Origin: an uncultured Collinsella sp.
GTDB lineage: Bacteria; Actinomycetota; Coriobacteriia; Coriobacteriales; Coriobacteriaceae
DNA length: 19,154 nucleotides
Assembly (NCBI GenBank): GCA_902478365.1
Contig: CABSKX010000043.1
Span: 1-19,154 of the forward strand
Direction: 5' to 3'
The notes beneath the pieces were generated by a model. It was not told the origin of the DNA. It worked only from the letters and a program-made list of their open reading frames with translations, and searched no databases. Position 1 is the stretch's first letter. The number at the start of each line of letters is the position of its first letter. Shown here one piece after another: positions 6,113 through 14,124 of the stretch. Made by a program: the position numbers and the translations under genes.

Positions 6113-8809
6113 ATGGAAGAAATGCCCAAGAACTACGATCCGTCGACCAACGAGCCGGCGATCCTGCAGAAGTGGCTCGACGGCGGCTACTACAAGCGCC
6201 GCGAGGGCGTGGGCGACTGCACCGTCACCATTCCGCCTCCCAACGTGACTGGCAAGCTCCACATGGGCCACGCCACCGACGACTCCATCCAGGACGCCAT
6301 CATCCGTATGGCCCGCATGCGCGGCAAGTCCACGCGCTGGGTGCTCGGCACCGACCACGCCGGTATCGCCACGCAGACCAAGGTCGACAAGAAGCTCAAG
6401 AGCGAGGGCATTAGCCGCCTGGAGATCGGTCGCGACAAGTTTGTCGACGCCTGCTGGGACTGGACCCACGAGTACGGTGGCATCATCGTCGAGCAGATCA
6501 AGCGCATGGGCTGCTCCGTCGACTTCGATAACGAGCGCTTCACCATGGACGAGGACTACGCCCAGGCCGTGCGTAAGGTCTTCTGCGACTGGTACCACGA
6601 CGGCCTGATCTATCGTGGCAAGCGCATCGTCAACTGGTGCCCCAACTGCACCACCGCTATCTCGGACGACGAGGCCGAGTACAAGGACGAGAAGGGCCAC
6701 CTGTGGCACCTGCGCTACCCGCTGACCGGGCCGGTCAACGGCCAGGACTACATCGTCGTCGCCACCACGCGTCCCGAGACCATGCTCGGCGACACGGGCG
6801 TCGCCGTCTCCCCGAAGGATCCCGAGAAGGCAGCCTTTGTGGGTAAGACCGTCATGCTGCCGATCGTCAACCGTGAGATCCCCATCTTTGAGGATTGGCA
6901 CGTCGATGCCAACTTTGGCTCCGGCTTTGTCAAGGTCACCCCGGCCCATGACCCCAACGATTACGCCATGGGTCAGGCCCACGACCTGCCGCAGATCAAT
7001 ATCTTCGATGAGCATGCGGTGGTCGTCGAGGGCTATGGCGAGTTCACCGGCATGAACCGCGACGAGTGCCGCGAGGCCGTCATCAAGTGGTTCGAGGAGC
7101 ACGACCTGCTCGATCACGTCGAGGACCTCGATCACTCCGTCATGCACTGCTACCGCTGCGACGCCGCGCTTGAGCCGTGGCTGTCCGAGCAGTGGTTCGT
7201 CGCCGTCGACAAGCTCAAAGGGCCGGCGCTCGACGCTGTCAACTCCGGCAAGGTCACCTTCCACCCCGCGCGTTGGACGCAGACCTACACCACCTGGATG
7301 GAGAATCTTAAGGACTGGTGCATCAGCCGTCAGCTGTGGTGGGGCCACCGCATTCCCGTGTTCTACTGCGAGGACTGCGGTTGGGAGGACGCCCTCACCG
7401 AGGACACCGACGTGTGCCCCAAGTGCGGCGGCCATCACGTGCACCAGGACGAGAACGTGCTGGATACCTGGTTTAGCTCGCAGTTGTGGACCTTTGCCAC
7501 GCAGGGCTGGCCGCAAAAGCCGGAGCTGCTCGAGGGCCATCACCCCACGACGGCGCTCGTCACCGCACGCGACATCATCGCGCTGTGGGTCGCCCGCATG
7601 GTCATGAGCTCGCTGTACTTCCTGGACGAGGTGCCGTTTAAGGACGTCGTCATCTATCCGACGATCCTGGCCAAGGACGGCAGCCGCATGTCCAAGTCCA
7701 AGGGCAACGGCGTTGACCCCATGGACCTCATTGGCATGTACGGCGCAGACGCCATGCGCTTCAACCTGCTTACGCTGTGCACCAACAACCAGGATGTTAA
7801 GTTCGACGCGAACATCGACAAGAAGACCAAGAAGCTCATCGACAGCCCGCGTACCGAACAGGCCAAGAGCTTTGTGACCAAGATCTGGAACGCCAGTCGC
7901 TTCCTGCTCATGAACATGGAGGGCTACACGCCCGGCGAGCCCGTCGTGGAGACGCCGGCCGACGCTTGGATGTTCAGCCGCCTGGCCAAGGCCGTGAAGA
8001 TGGTCACCGAGGGCATTGAGAACTACACCTTTGGCGACATGGCCCGCGGCGTACAGCAGTTCTTCTGGAACGAGGTCTGCGACTGGTACGTCGAGGTCAC
8101 CAAGGCCCGCCTGAAGGGCGAGGGCCGTCTGCAGGCTCAGCGCAACCTGATCTTTGTGCTCGATACCTCCATTCGCCTGATGCACCCGCTTATGCCGTTT
8201 GTCACTGAGGAGATCTGGGACAACATGCCGGCGAGCGTGCTCGACCTGGATGCCGAGGGCAATGTGGATCGCGCCGAGGCACTCATGATCGCCAAGTGGC
8301 CCGAGCCCGCCGACTACGCCAAGTATGTTGACGAGGACGCCGAGCGCGCGTTTGAGCTGTGCCGTGCCGTCGTGTCTGCCGCCCGCGCCACCCGTTCGCG
8401 TTATCGCTTGAGCCCCAAGGCCGAGCTCGACGTGGTCGTGCGCGCCGGCGCCGAGGACATCGAGAAGCTCGAGAGCCTACGCTCGACCATCGAGCCGCTG
8501 GCAAACACTGCCTCGCTGGTCATGGGCACCGACGTTGAGAAGCCGGCTGCGAGCATCGCCGTGGTCGACAGCGGCGTCGAGGTCTTTGTGGTGCTCGAGG
8601 GCAAGGTTGACCTTTCGGCTGAGAAGGCGCGCCTGGAGAAGGAGATCGCCGCGGCCCAGAAGGAGCTCGCCGGCTGCGAGAAGACGCTCGCCAATGAGGG
8701 CTTTGTGGCCAAGGCCGCGCCCGCGGTGGTCCAGAAGAAGAGGGACCGTGCAGCTGAGCTCAAGGAGATCCTGGCGGCGCTGACTGCTCAGGTTGCTGAC
8801 TTCTCGTAA
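6113..8809 (+). CDS. valS: Valine--tRNA ligase
   Basis: A class Ia aminoacyl-tRNA synthetase that charges tRNA-Val and edits mischarged Thr. The HIGH motif is HMGH within PPPNVTGKLHMGH (41-53), and the KMSKS motif is RMSKS (525-529). The long insertion between them is the CP1 editing domain. Cys pairs (CPNC; CEDCGW with CPKCGG) suggest structural zinc sites. The C-terminal approximately 70 residues are a Lys/Glu/Ala-rich coiled coil typical of bacterial ValRS. At 898 aa it is full length. ATG 6113 follows AGGGAGAG with four bases of spacing; the in-frame ATG 6122 is an alternative. The gene is flanked on both sides by related inverted-repeat elements in opposite orientation. Confidence 0.97.
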   Translation: MEEMPKNYDPSTNEPAILQKWLDGGYYKRREGVGDCTVTIPPPNVTGKLHMGHATDDSIQDAIIRMARMRGKSTRWVLGTDHAGIATQTKVDKKLKSEGISRLEIGRDKFVDACWDWTHEYGGIIVEQIKRMGCSVDFDNERFTMDEDYAQAVRKVFCDWYHDGLIYRGKRIVNWCPNCTTAISDDEAEYKDEKGHLWHLRYPLTGPVNGQDYIVVATTRPETMLGDTGVAVSPKDPEKAAFVGKTVMLPIVNREIPIFEDWHVDANFGSGFVKVTPAHDPNDYAMGQAHDLPQINIFDEHAVVVEGYGEFTGMNRDECREAVIKWFEEHDLLDHVEDLDHSVMHCYRCDAALEPWLSEQWFVAVDKLKGPALDAVNSGKVTFHPARWTQTYTTWMENLKDWCISRQLWWGHRIPVFYCEDCGWEDALTEDTDVCPKCGGHHVHQDENVLDTWFSSQLWTFATQGWPQKPELLEGHHPTTALVTARDIIALWVARMVMSSLYFLDEVPFKDVVIYPTILAKDGSRMSKSKGNGVDPMDLIGMYGADAMRFNLLTLCTNNQDVKFDANIDKKTKKLIDSPRTEQAKSFVTKIWNASRFLLMNMEGYTPGEPVVETPADAWMFSRLAKAVKMVTEGIENYTFGDMARGVQQFFWNEVCDWYVEVTKARLKGEGRLQAQRNLIFVLDTSIRLMHPLMPFVTEEIWDNMPASVLDLDAEGNVDRAEALMIAKWPEPADYAKYVDEDAERAFELCRAVVSAARATRSRYRLSPKAELDVVVRAGAEDIEKLESLRSTIEPLANTASLVMGTDVEKPAASIAVVDSGVEVFVVLEGKVDLSAEKARLEKEIAAAQKELAGCEKTLANEGFVAKAAPAVVQKKRDRAAELKEILAALTAQVADFS

Positions 8810-8815
8810 GGTTTA

Positions 8816-8938
8816 CTGGGGGATGCGGTTTGGGGCTTTGCTCGCTACTGCGGACAGTCCTGCTCGCACGAAGGCCACATTAAGTGGCCTTCGGCTCGTG
8901 CGGAACTTGTATCGAGCAAAGCCCCAAACCGCTCCCAG
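8816..8938 (-). repeat. Dispersed inverted-repeat element, family II, copy B (after valS)
   Basis: The outer arms at 8825-8844 and 8913-8932 are perfect over 20 bp and extend imperfectly to 8816 and 8938. The inner hairpin is CGAAGGCCAC (8869-8878) with GTGGCCTTCG (8884-8893). The reverse complement of the interior matches copy A (TTCCGCACGAGCCGAAG, then the hairpin, then GCGAGC and AGGAC). The inner stem shows a paired change relative to A (A-T to G-C in GACC/GGTC versus GGCC/GGCC). It starts seven bases after the valS stop and has no U-tract. Confidence 0.87.
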
Positions 8939-9089
8939 GTCGTTTACGTGGTTGTATGCATCTGGTGTGTTAGGGCCACTGGGTTGTGGCCTTGATCTCA
9001 CTGCAAAGCGGTGTTTGGCTGATATTTTGAATGGGAGGGGCTCGTTGTTTATTGCGGGCCTCTTTTTCTGTTATGGGGGACTTTGGTTT

Positions 9090-10433
9090 ATGCCTAAGCG
9101 TTCTGGGTCGTATTCTGTGCCGTTCTCGTTTGAGTTGCTTTCGTTTGGTGAGGCTGTGGGACTTGCTGCTGATACCGGGCGGATTTCTGGGGATGCTGGT
9201 CCTCTGCTTGAGACGGTTGTCGATATGCTCGATGAGCTGGGGCGTCCGGATGAGTATTTCGATTGCATTCAGGTTGCCGGTACCAATGGCAAGACTTCGA
9301 CCACGCGTTTTTCGGCTGCCATCCTTCGCGGTGAGGGGCTCAAGACCGCACTGTATACGTCTCCACAGTTGGTGCGCTATTCCGAGCGCATGGAGGTCGA
9401 TGGGCGCGTTGTGAGTGATGAGGCGTTTGCCCGTGGCGTTTCTGCCGCCGTCGAGGCGGGGCATCGCGTGAATGCTCGTCGTGTGGCGGCGGGGGAGCGC
9501 GCCTATACCATTACGCCGTTTGACCTGCTGACGGCTGCCGCACTGGTGGTGTTTGCTGAGGCTGCAGTGGACGTTGCAGTGCTCGAGGTTGGCATGGGCG
9601 GGCGTTGGGACGCCACGAGTGCGACCGATCCCGTCGCCGTTGCCATCACCGGCATCGGGCTCGACCACACGCGCATCCTGGGCGACACGCTCGAGGCCAT
9701 TGCGGGGGAGAAGGCTGCGGTCATCAAGTCCGGACGTCTGGTTGTGCTGGGCGAGGGCACGCACGAGCCGAGTGTTCAGCGCGTGATGGATGCCCGTTGC
9801 CGTGAGTGCGGCGTCGTGCCACTGGTGGTGAGCCACGCCACGACCAAGGTGCCGGCGCATGTGGGCGATACGGTGGAGTTCAGTTGCACCACGCCGCGTG
9901 CGATTTATACGTCGAGCATGGTCAAGCCGGCCTATCAGCCGCAGAATGCCGCGTGCGCGATTATGCTGTGCGAGGGCTATCTGGGTCGCGAGCTCGACCA
10001 TGAGGCGCTTGATGCTTCGCTTATGGGCTGCCCCACGCCGGGTCGTTTTGATGTGCTGGGGACCTATCCGCTCAAGTTGATCGACGCCTGTCATAACCCC
10101 CAGAGCTGCGAGAACTTTGTGAATGCGCTGGACGAGATCGATTCGTGCGTGGAGAATCGCCCCACGCTGCTGTGTGCCGCGCTGGCCGACAAGGATGTGG
10201 CGGGTATCGTTGACGTGCTGATTCCGGCCTTCCCGCGCGTGGTTGTGACGCAGACCGATTCCGACCGCGCCCTACCGGCAGAGGAGCTCGCTGCTCTTGT
10301 GGACGCGGGCAAGCTTGCGGGCGTGTACCCCAGCGTATCCGAGGCGCTCGCCGCCTTCGATGCCGCGGGCGAGTCCTTTGTAGCCGCCGGCACCATCACC
10401 CTAGCCGGCGAAGTGGCAGGCTTGCTCCGCTAG
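9090..10433 (+). CDS. folC: Folylpolyglutamate synthase / dihydrofolate synthase (Mur ligase family)
   Basis: The enzyme adds glutamate to dihydropteroate or folates using ATP. The P-loop is VAGTNGKTSTTR and is followed by the typical TSPQLVRYSERM segment; the Mur-ligase central region VAVLEVGMGGRWDATSATDP and GIGLDHTRILG are clear, as is the DACHNPQS motif of the C-terminal domain. The open frame extends upstream to 8793, but that would overlap valS and run through repeat element B. ATG 9090 is therefore chosen: GGGGGA lies nine bases upstream, and the product (447 aa) matches family length. Codon use in the first part is less G/C-biased than in its neighbours. valS followed by folC is a common order in Gram-positive bacteria. 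No obvious forward terminator follows. Confidence 0.92.
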   Translation: MPKRSGSYSVPFSFELLSFGEAVGLAADTGRISGDAGPLLETVVDMLDELGRPDEYFDCIQVAGTNGKTSTTRFSAAILRGEGLKTALYTSPQLVRYSERMEVDGRVVSDEAFARGVSAAVEAGHRVNARRVAAGERAYTITPFDLLTAAALVVFAEAAVDVAVLEVGMGGRWDATSATDPVAVAITGIGLDHTRILGDTLEAIAGEKAAVIKSGRLVVLGEGTHEPSVQRVMDARCRECGVVPLVVSHATTKVPAHVGDTVEFSCTTPRAIYTSSMVKPAYQPQNAACAIMLCEGYLGRELDHEALDASLMGCPTPGRFDVLGTYPLKLIDACHNPQSCENFVNALDEIDSCVENRPTLLCAALADKDVAGIVDVLIPAFPRVVVTQTDSDRALPAEELAALVDAGKLAGVYPSVSEALAAFDAAGESFVAAGTITLAGEVAGLLR

Positions 10434-10466
10434 AGCCCTTCCGCAGGGTAGTTAGTTGGCGTGCTC

Positions 10467-10626
10467 GCCACGAAATGGGCCTATCTACTACGTTCGACCG
10501 GATACCCTCGATCAGACCGAAAAATGCAAAATCAAAACCGCAGGTAGATGGCTTGCCATTTTTCAAAAAAGACCCGCATGGTCGACCCATGCGGGTTAAA
10601 CGTAGTAGATAGGCCGTTTTCGTGGC
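10467..10626. repeat. Dispersed inverted-repeat element, family III, copy C
   Basis: Arms at 10467-10494 and 10599-10626 are complementary at 26 of 28 positions. The interior holds an A-rich core with CGCAGGTAGATGGCTT and a strong hairpin at 10572-10596. The core aligns with CGCAGGTAAAGGGCTT of the element at 12008-12159, while the outer arms differ. A family I palindrome follows about 40 bp later, as it does after copy D. It lies between convergent folC and the M24 peptidase gene. Confidence 0.8.
10565..10597 (-). terminator. Intrinsic terminator for the minus-strand peptidase gene
   Basis: Read on the minus strand, ACCCGCATGG pairs with CCATGCGGGT (10-bp perfect stem, 5-nt loop) and is followed by CTTTTTTG. 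It lies about 160 bp beyond the stop of the M24 peptidase gene, inside repeat element C. On the plus strand the same hairpin could also slow transcription from folC, but there it lacks a U-tract. Confidence 0.65.
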
Positions 10627-10667
10627 GCAGCTCTAGACTTTCAAATTGGTCGACTTGGCCCCATGGT

Positions 10668-10734
10668 AGTTGCGGTGAAATGGTTCCTGGATTATGCCTC
10701 TGCGGGCCAATCTGGGAACTATTCCACCGCAACT
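10668..10734. repeat. Dispersed palindrome, family I, copy 2
   Basis: The left arm begins AGTTGCGGTGAAATGGTTCC and the right arm ends GGAACTATTCCACCGCAACT, so they pair apart from wobble or mismatch positions. The outer half matches copies 1 and 3; the inner half (GTTCCTGGAT type) matches copy 3 but not copy 1. It sits just after element C and before the peptidase stop codon. Confidence 0.85.
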
Positions 10735-10758
10735 TATTGAGGGGCTATTGGGAAGGGG

Positions 10759-11847
10759 CTAGTCTAGGCGGACTGGGTCGTGGGGGTAGGCGTTGAGGAT
10801 CTCGACGCCGGACTCGGTGACCAGGGCCAGGTCTTCGATGCGGACGCCGGTGTGGCCGGGGAGGTAGATGCCCGGCTCGATAGAGAACGTCATGCCCGGT
10901 TCTACGACCTGCTCGTTGACAAGCGAAACGTCACCTGGCTCGTGGTCCTGCAGGCCGATCGAGTGACCCAGACGATGCGTGAAGTACTTGCCGTAGCCAG
11001 CGTCCTCAATCACGTCGCGCGCGGCTCGGTCCAGGTCGCACATGCGCACGCCCGGGGCGATAAGCGTCTCGGCGGCCTCGTTGGCGCGGCGTACGATATC
11101 GTAGATGCGTGCGGTCTCCTTGTCCGGCTCGCCCCAAAAGAACGTGCGCGTCATGTCCGAGCAGTAGTTGCGATGACGTCCGCCAATGTCAAACAGCACC
11201 ACGTCGCCGCGCTTGAGTACGGTGTCGTCGGGCTCGTGATGCGGGTCACCGGCGTTGGCGCCAAAGCTCACGATGGGCGGAAAGCTAAAGCCCTCGCAGT
11301 CGTGCTTGCGGTATAGGCCGAGCATCTGGTCGGCAATTTCGTGCTCCGTCACGCCCTCGTGAACGAGCTTGATGGCATCGGCCATCACGGCGTCGTTGGC
11401 GGCCGAGGACACACGCATGAGCTCCTGCTCGGCGGCGTCCTTGTGGGTGCGTGCGGCGGTGACGGCAAAGTCGCCTAGGAAGAACTCGCTCGCGGCGTGA
11501 CGATCCATAAGGGGCATCAAAAAGCCGGAGCGCATAACGGCATCGATGCCGAGGGGCTTGGCAGGATTGACCTCGCGTGCGATGGCGTCGGTCACGACGT
11601 CGGTATCGGTGTGGTAGGCGACGCGGGCATTGTCGTATTCGGGCAGCTGATGCAGCGCGTTGACCAAGATCACCGGCTTGGCATCGCGCGCGAGCAGCAC
11701 ACCGCAAAAACGCTCGAACATATCGGCATAAAAGCCGGTCAGGTAATAAATCGACCACGGGTCGTTTACAAGCAGCTGTGCGCCGGGGTGCTGAGCCTCG
11801 AGCGCATCGAGCACGCGCGCCACACGCTGGTCATCGACATGTGCCAT
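10759..11847 (-). CDS. M24 family metallopeptidase (Xaa-Pro aminopeptidase / prolidase type)
   Basis: A creatinase N-terminal-like domain (about 1-135) is followed by the pita-bread peptidase fold. All five metal ligands of the family are present, numbered from the chosen start: Asp220 and Asp231 (VLFDIGG, YCSDMTR), His295 (HRLGHSIG), Glu324 (SIEPGIY) and Glu338 (VRIED), so it should be an active dinuclear metallopeptidase removing N-terminal residues before proline or splitting X-Pro dipeptides. ATG 11847 (362 aa, MAHVDDQ...) has AAGGA six bases upstream; the longer frame to 11886 adds 13 residues that cross this Shine-Dalgarno sequence. It is monocistronic as seen here and convergent with folC. 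PepP and PepQ cannot be told apart with certainty. Confidence 0.92.
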   Translation of the reverse strand: MAHVDDQRVARVLDALEAQHPGAQLLVNDPWSIYYLTGFYADMFERFCGVLLARDAKPVILVNALHQLPEYDNARVAYHTDTDVVTDAIAREVNPAKPLGIDAVMRSGFLMPLMDRHAASEFFLGDFAVTAARTHKDAAEQELMRVSSAANDAVMADAIKLVHEGVTEHEIADQMLGLYRKHDCEGFSFPPIVSFGANAGDPHHEPDDTVLKRGDVVLFDIGGRHRNYCSDMTRTFFWGEPDKETARIYDIVRRANEAAETLIAPGVRMCDLDRAARDVIEDAGYGKYFTHRLGHSIGLQDHEPGDVSLVNEQVVEPGMTFSIEPGIYLPGHTGVRIEDLALVTESGVEILNAYPHDPVRLD

Positions 11848-12007
11848 ACATCGTCCTTTCGCTAGGTTGCCACCATGGTATCCCAAGCCCGGCAGCTAGG
11901 GACGTTCCTTTTATGCCGGCACTTCGGGACACTCCTTGGCATGGCCAGCCTGGCGAACGTTCGGGCAAAAGTAGTCATAAGAGGCCCGTCCCAAATGGGC
12001 TGGTTTC

Positions 12008-12159
12008 AAAAGTATGGCGGATTACGGGACTGGACCTGTATTACTTGACCATGGGAAAAATCGCGAAATAAAAAGCGCAGGTAAAGGGCTTATCAAAAAT
12101 CGAAAATCGCCGGTATGGATGGGGGTTTCCGAATCAGCCCCGTAATCCGGCATAGTTTT
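12008..12159. repeat. Dispersed inverted-repeat element, family III, copy D
   Basis: Arms at 12008-12032 and 12135-12159 are complementary at 22 of 25 positions (core CGGATTACGGG / CCCCGTAATCCG). The A-rich interior contains AGCGCAGGTAAAGGGCTT, homologous to element C at 10467-10626. It lacks the strong inner hairpin of copy C. A family I palindrome follows about 45 bp later. Confidence 0.75.
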
Positions 12160-12205
12160 AAAATGGCACTAAAGTAGGCACAAGCTAAATACCAATTCCA
12201 AGGAT

Positions 12206-12271
12206 AGTTGCGGTGGAATAGTTCCTGGATGCCGGGGTTTGGCGGAAATCAGGAACTATTTCACCGCAATT
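12206..12271. repeat. Dispersed palindrome, family I, copy 3
   Basis: The left arm AGTTGCGGTGGAATAGTTCC and right arm GGAACTATTTCACCGCAAT form a long stem whose inner part (TCCTGGAT with ATCAGGA) also pairs. GGGGCGGCGG follows, as after copy 1. It lies downstream of the minus-strand DUF1667 gene. Confidence 0.85.
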
Positions 12272-12331
12272 GAGGAGGGGCGGCGGATGGATGGCGGAGT
12301 AGCTAAAAGAGCCTCGTCCTAAATTAGCTAC

Positions 12332-12730
12332 CTATGCAGAGTCGATGTCCATGCTGGCGATGAGGTCGATGTTGGTGTTGAGGAGGTCCTCCAGCACGAC
12401 ATCGCTCATGCGGATGGGAGCCTCGACGACCATGCCGCGGATGAGGTCCATGGCTTGGGCGTGAAGTGACAGTGGGATGGCTTCGGCCGTGCGCACGGGC
12501 AGCAGTGCCTCGTCGCCGCCGGATACGGCCACGGTAGTGGTGAGCACGCACATGGGGCAGGTGAGTTCCTGGTGCGCGAACGTATCGCCGCGCAGGCAGC
12601 TGTTGCCGGTCACGGAGCGCACCTCTACCACGGCGCCGTCTGCGTCGCGCTCCACCTTTACAGTCAGGAGGCACTCGGATGGGCAGGTGGTGCAGTTGAA
12701 ACGCAGTGTCTCGATCGTGTTTGTGCTCAT
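12332..12730 (-). CDS. DUF1667 Cys-rich protein, third gene of redox operon
   Basis: A 132-aa protein. The N-terminal CTTCPSEC and the later CPMC look like metal or iron-sulfur ligands, with further Cys at NSCLRGD. These fit the DUF1667 family, whose genes typically follow a FAD oxidoreductase and a glycerol-3-phosphate dehydrogenase-like gene, as here. The biochemical role is not established; electron transfer or a structural partner of the two flavoproteins is an inference. The start at 12730 (MSTNTIE) is chosen because GAGGAGG lies nine bases upstream, within the end of the preceding gene; the upstream gene stops four bases earlier. The longer frame to 12769 would overlap that gene. Confidence 0.85.
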   Translation of the reverse strand: MSTNTIETLRFNCTTCPSECLLTVKVERDADGAVVEVRSVTGNSCLRGDTFAHQELTCPMCVLTTTVAVSGGDEALLPVRTAEAIPLSLHAQAMDLIRGMVVEAPIRMSDVVLEDLLNTNIDLIASMDIDSA

Positions 12731-12734
12731 GGCC

Positions 12735-14123
12735 TTACGCCTCCTCAACGGGGTCGACGGACAGGACAATCTCGCTGGCGCCTAGGTCAAGTGCGCGCTG
12801 AATCACCTTTGCGGGCAGCGGGAAGCTTTCCATGACGCTCGGTTTAAACGGGCGGACCTTGCCTGCAAAAAGTTCCTCGTCGCCTGCCAGAATACGTACG
12901 CGAGCGGCGTCGACAGGTCGGCGTACGCGGAAGTTGAGCTTAGTGAGCCCGACGGCCGTAATGCGTCCTGGTAGCGCGTAGCTTGCGATACCGGCGGGGG
13001 AGACCGTGAGCTCGCAACCCGTGCCCGCAGCGCTCTCCCCGGCGTCGCCGCCCAACGCCCACGCCGCCGCAGCCGCACCGGCACGCTCGGACTCGGTCGT
13101 CACGTTGTCGGCCAGGTCGTGCACGTGCAGCACGTTGCCGCAGGCAAAGATGCCCGGCACGCCCGTCTGCAGACTCTGGTCCACCACGGCGCCGCGCGTG
13201 CGTGGGTCCAGCTCCACGCCCGCGGCAACCGAAAGCTCGTTCTCGGGAATCAATCCCACCGAAAGCAGCAACGTGTCGCACGGAACAACGCGCTCGGTCC
13301 CCGGAATGGGTGCAAGATGCTCGTCGACCTGGCTCACTTCGACGGCCTCCACGCGGTCGTGCCCAATCACGCGCGTGACCGTGGTGGACAGGTGCAACGG
13401 AATGCCAAAGTCGCCCAGACAGTTCTTGACGTTGCGGCGCAGGCCGTTGGCGTACGGCATGAGCTCGTACACGCCCTCGACCGAAATTCCCTCGAGCGTG
13501 CAGCGGCGCGCCATGATAAGCCCGATGTCGCCCGAGCCCAAAATGACGGCGCGCGAGCCAGGCTTGAGGTTTTCGATATTGATGTATCGCTGCGCCAGGC
13601 CGGCTGTAAATACGCCGGCGGGTCGGCTGCCGGGAATTTTGATCTCGCTGCGTGTGCGCTCACGGCATCCCATGGCAAGGACGACCGCTCGCCCGGTGAG
13701 CTGCAGCATGCCGGCGGGGCTCATGAGCGTGACGGTGTGGAGTGCGGCGTCTTCCGTGGACTCGCCCACGCTCGACGCGCCCGCGCCCTCGCCCGAATCT
13801 ATCCCAAGTACCATGCTGTCCAAGAACAGCGCAATATTAGTCGCCCGCACCTGGTCAATAAAGCGCTGGGCGTACTCGGGACCGGTGAGTTCCTGTTTAA
13901 AGTGCGAAAGGCCAAAGCCGGGGTGAATGCACTGACGCAGGATGCCGCCCAAGTGCTGCTCGCGCTCCACGATAGCCACGCACCCGCCGGCCTTATGCGC
14001 GGTAAGTGCGGCAGCCATGCCGGCGGGTCCGCCGCCGATAACGACTACGTCGAACGCCTGCGTCTGCACCGCCTCGGTAGCTTCTGCTTCCGCGCGTCCA
14101 TCGCGCATATCAAACGTCGTCAT
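12735..14123 (-). CDS. FAD/NAD(P)-binding pyridine nucleotide-disulfide type oxidoreductase
   Basis: 462 aa with two Rossmann motifs: FAD-binding VVVIGGGPAGMAAA (27-40) and NAD(P)-binding AVILGSGDIG (192-201). GCRERTR (152-158) with IPGSRPAGVFTAG, and FACGNVLHVHDL near the end of the FAD domain, are typical of the flavoprotein subunits paired with DAO-type oxidases. No redox CxxxxC disulfide is visible next to the FAD motif, so it is not a classical disulfide reductase; it probably passes electrons between NAD(P)H and its partners. A short N-terminal extension (1-24) precedes the fold. It starts one base after the stop of the upstream gene (TAGGATG), indicating tight coupling. Confidence 0.88.
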   Translation of the reverse strand: MTTFDMRDGRAEAEATEAVQTQAFDVVVIGGGPAGMAAALTAHKAGGCVAIVEREQHLGGILRQCIHPGFGLSHFKQELTGPEYAQRFIDQVRATNIALFLDSMVLGIDSGEGAGASSVGESTEDAALHTVTLMSPAGMLQLTGRAVVLAMGCRERTRSEIKIPGSRPAGVFTAGLAQRYINIENLKPGSRAVILGSGDIGLIMARRCTLEGISVEGVYELMPYANGLRRNVKNCLGDFGIPLHLSTTVTRVIGHDRVEAVEVSQVDEHLAPIPGTERVVPCDTLLLSVGLIPENELSVAAGVELDPRTRGAVVDQSLQTGVPGIFACGNVLHVHDLADNVTTESERAGAAAAAWALGGDAGESAAGTGCELTVSPAGIASYALPGRITAVGLTKLNFRVRRPVDAARVRILAGDEELFAGKVRPFKPSVMESFPLPAKVIQRALDLGASEIVLSVDPVEEA

Positions 14124-14124
14124 C

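Larger units (their letters stand above)
11979..12329. repeat. 23-bp imperfect direct repeats bracketing a repeat module
   Basis: AAGAGGCCCGTCCCAAAT (start of 11979-12001) and AAGAGCCTCGTCCTAAAT (start of 12307-12329) match at 18 of 23 positions over their full length. They flank element D plus family I copy 3. The right copy sits in the loop of an 8-bp hairpin, GTAGCTAA (12299-12306) with TTAGCTAC (12324-12331), directly after the DUF1667 stop. The 11848-12331 gap otherwise holds only D and copy 3, and no clear peptidase promoter was found. Confidence 0.5.

Noticed and set aside
5948..8185. 745-aa minus-strand ORF antisense to valS
   Set aside because: Shadow of the valS frame; valS has all synthetase motifs and this frame has none.
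5977..8938. valS as cargo of a composite transposon with terminal inverted repeats
   Set aside because: The outer ends of the two flanking elements are unrelated, there is no transposase, and valS is an essential core gene in a normal context.
8992..9025. folC promoter TTGATC ... TGATAT
   Set aside because: The spacing is 22 bp, too long for a sigma-70 type promoter.
9031..9066. Terminator before folC (GAGGGGC ... GCCTCTTTTT)
   Set aside because: The stem is only about five pairs with a long loop; too weak to call.
8793..9089. Longer N-terminus for FolC from ATG 8793
   Set aside because: It would overlap valS and be translated through element B; the family N-terminus fits ATG 9090.
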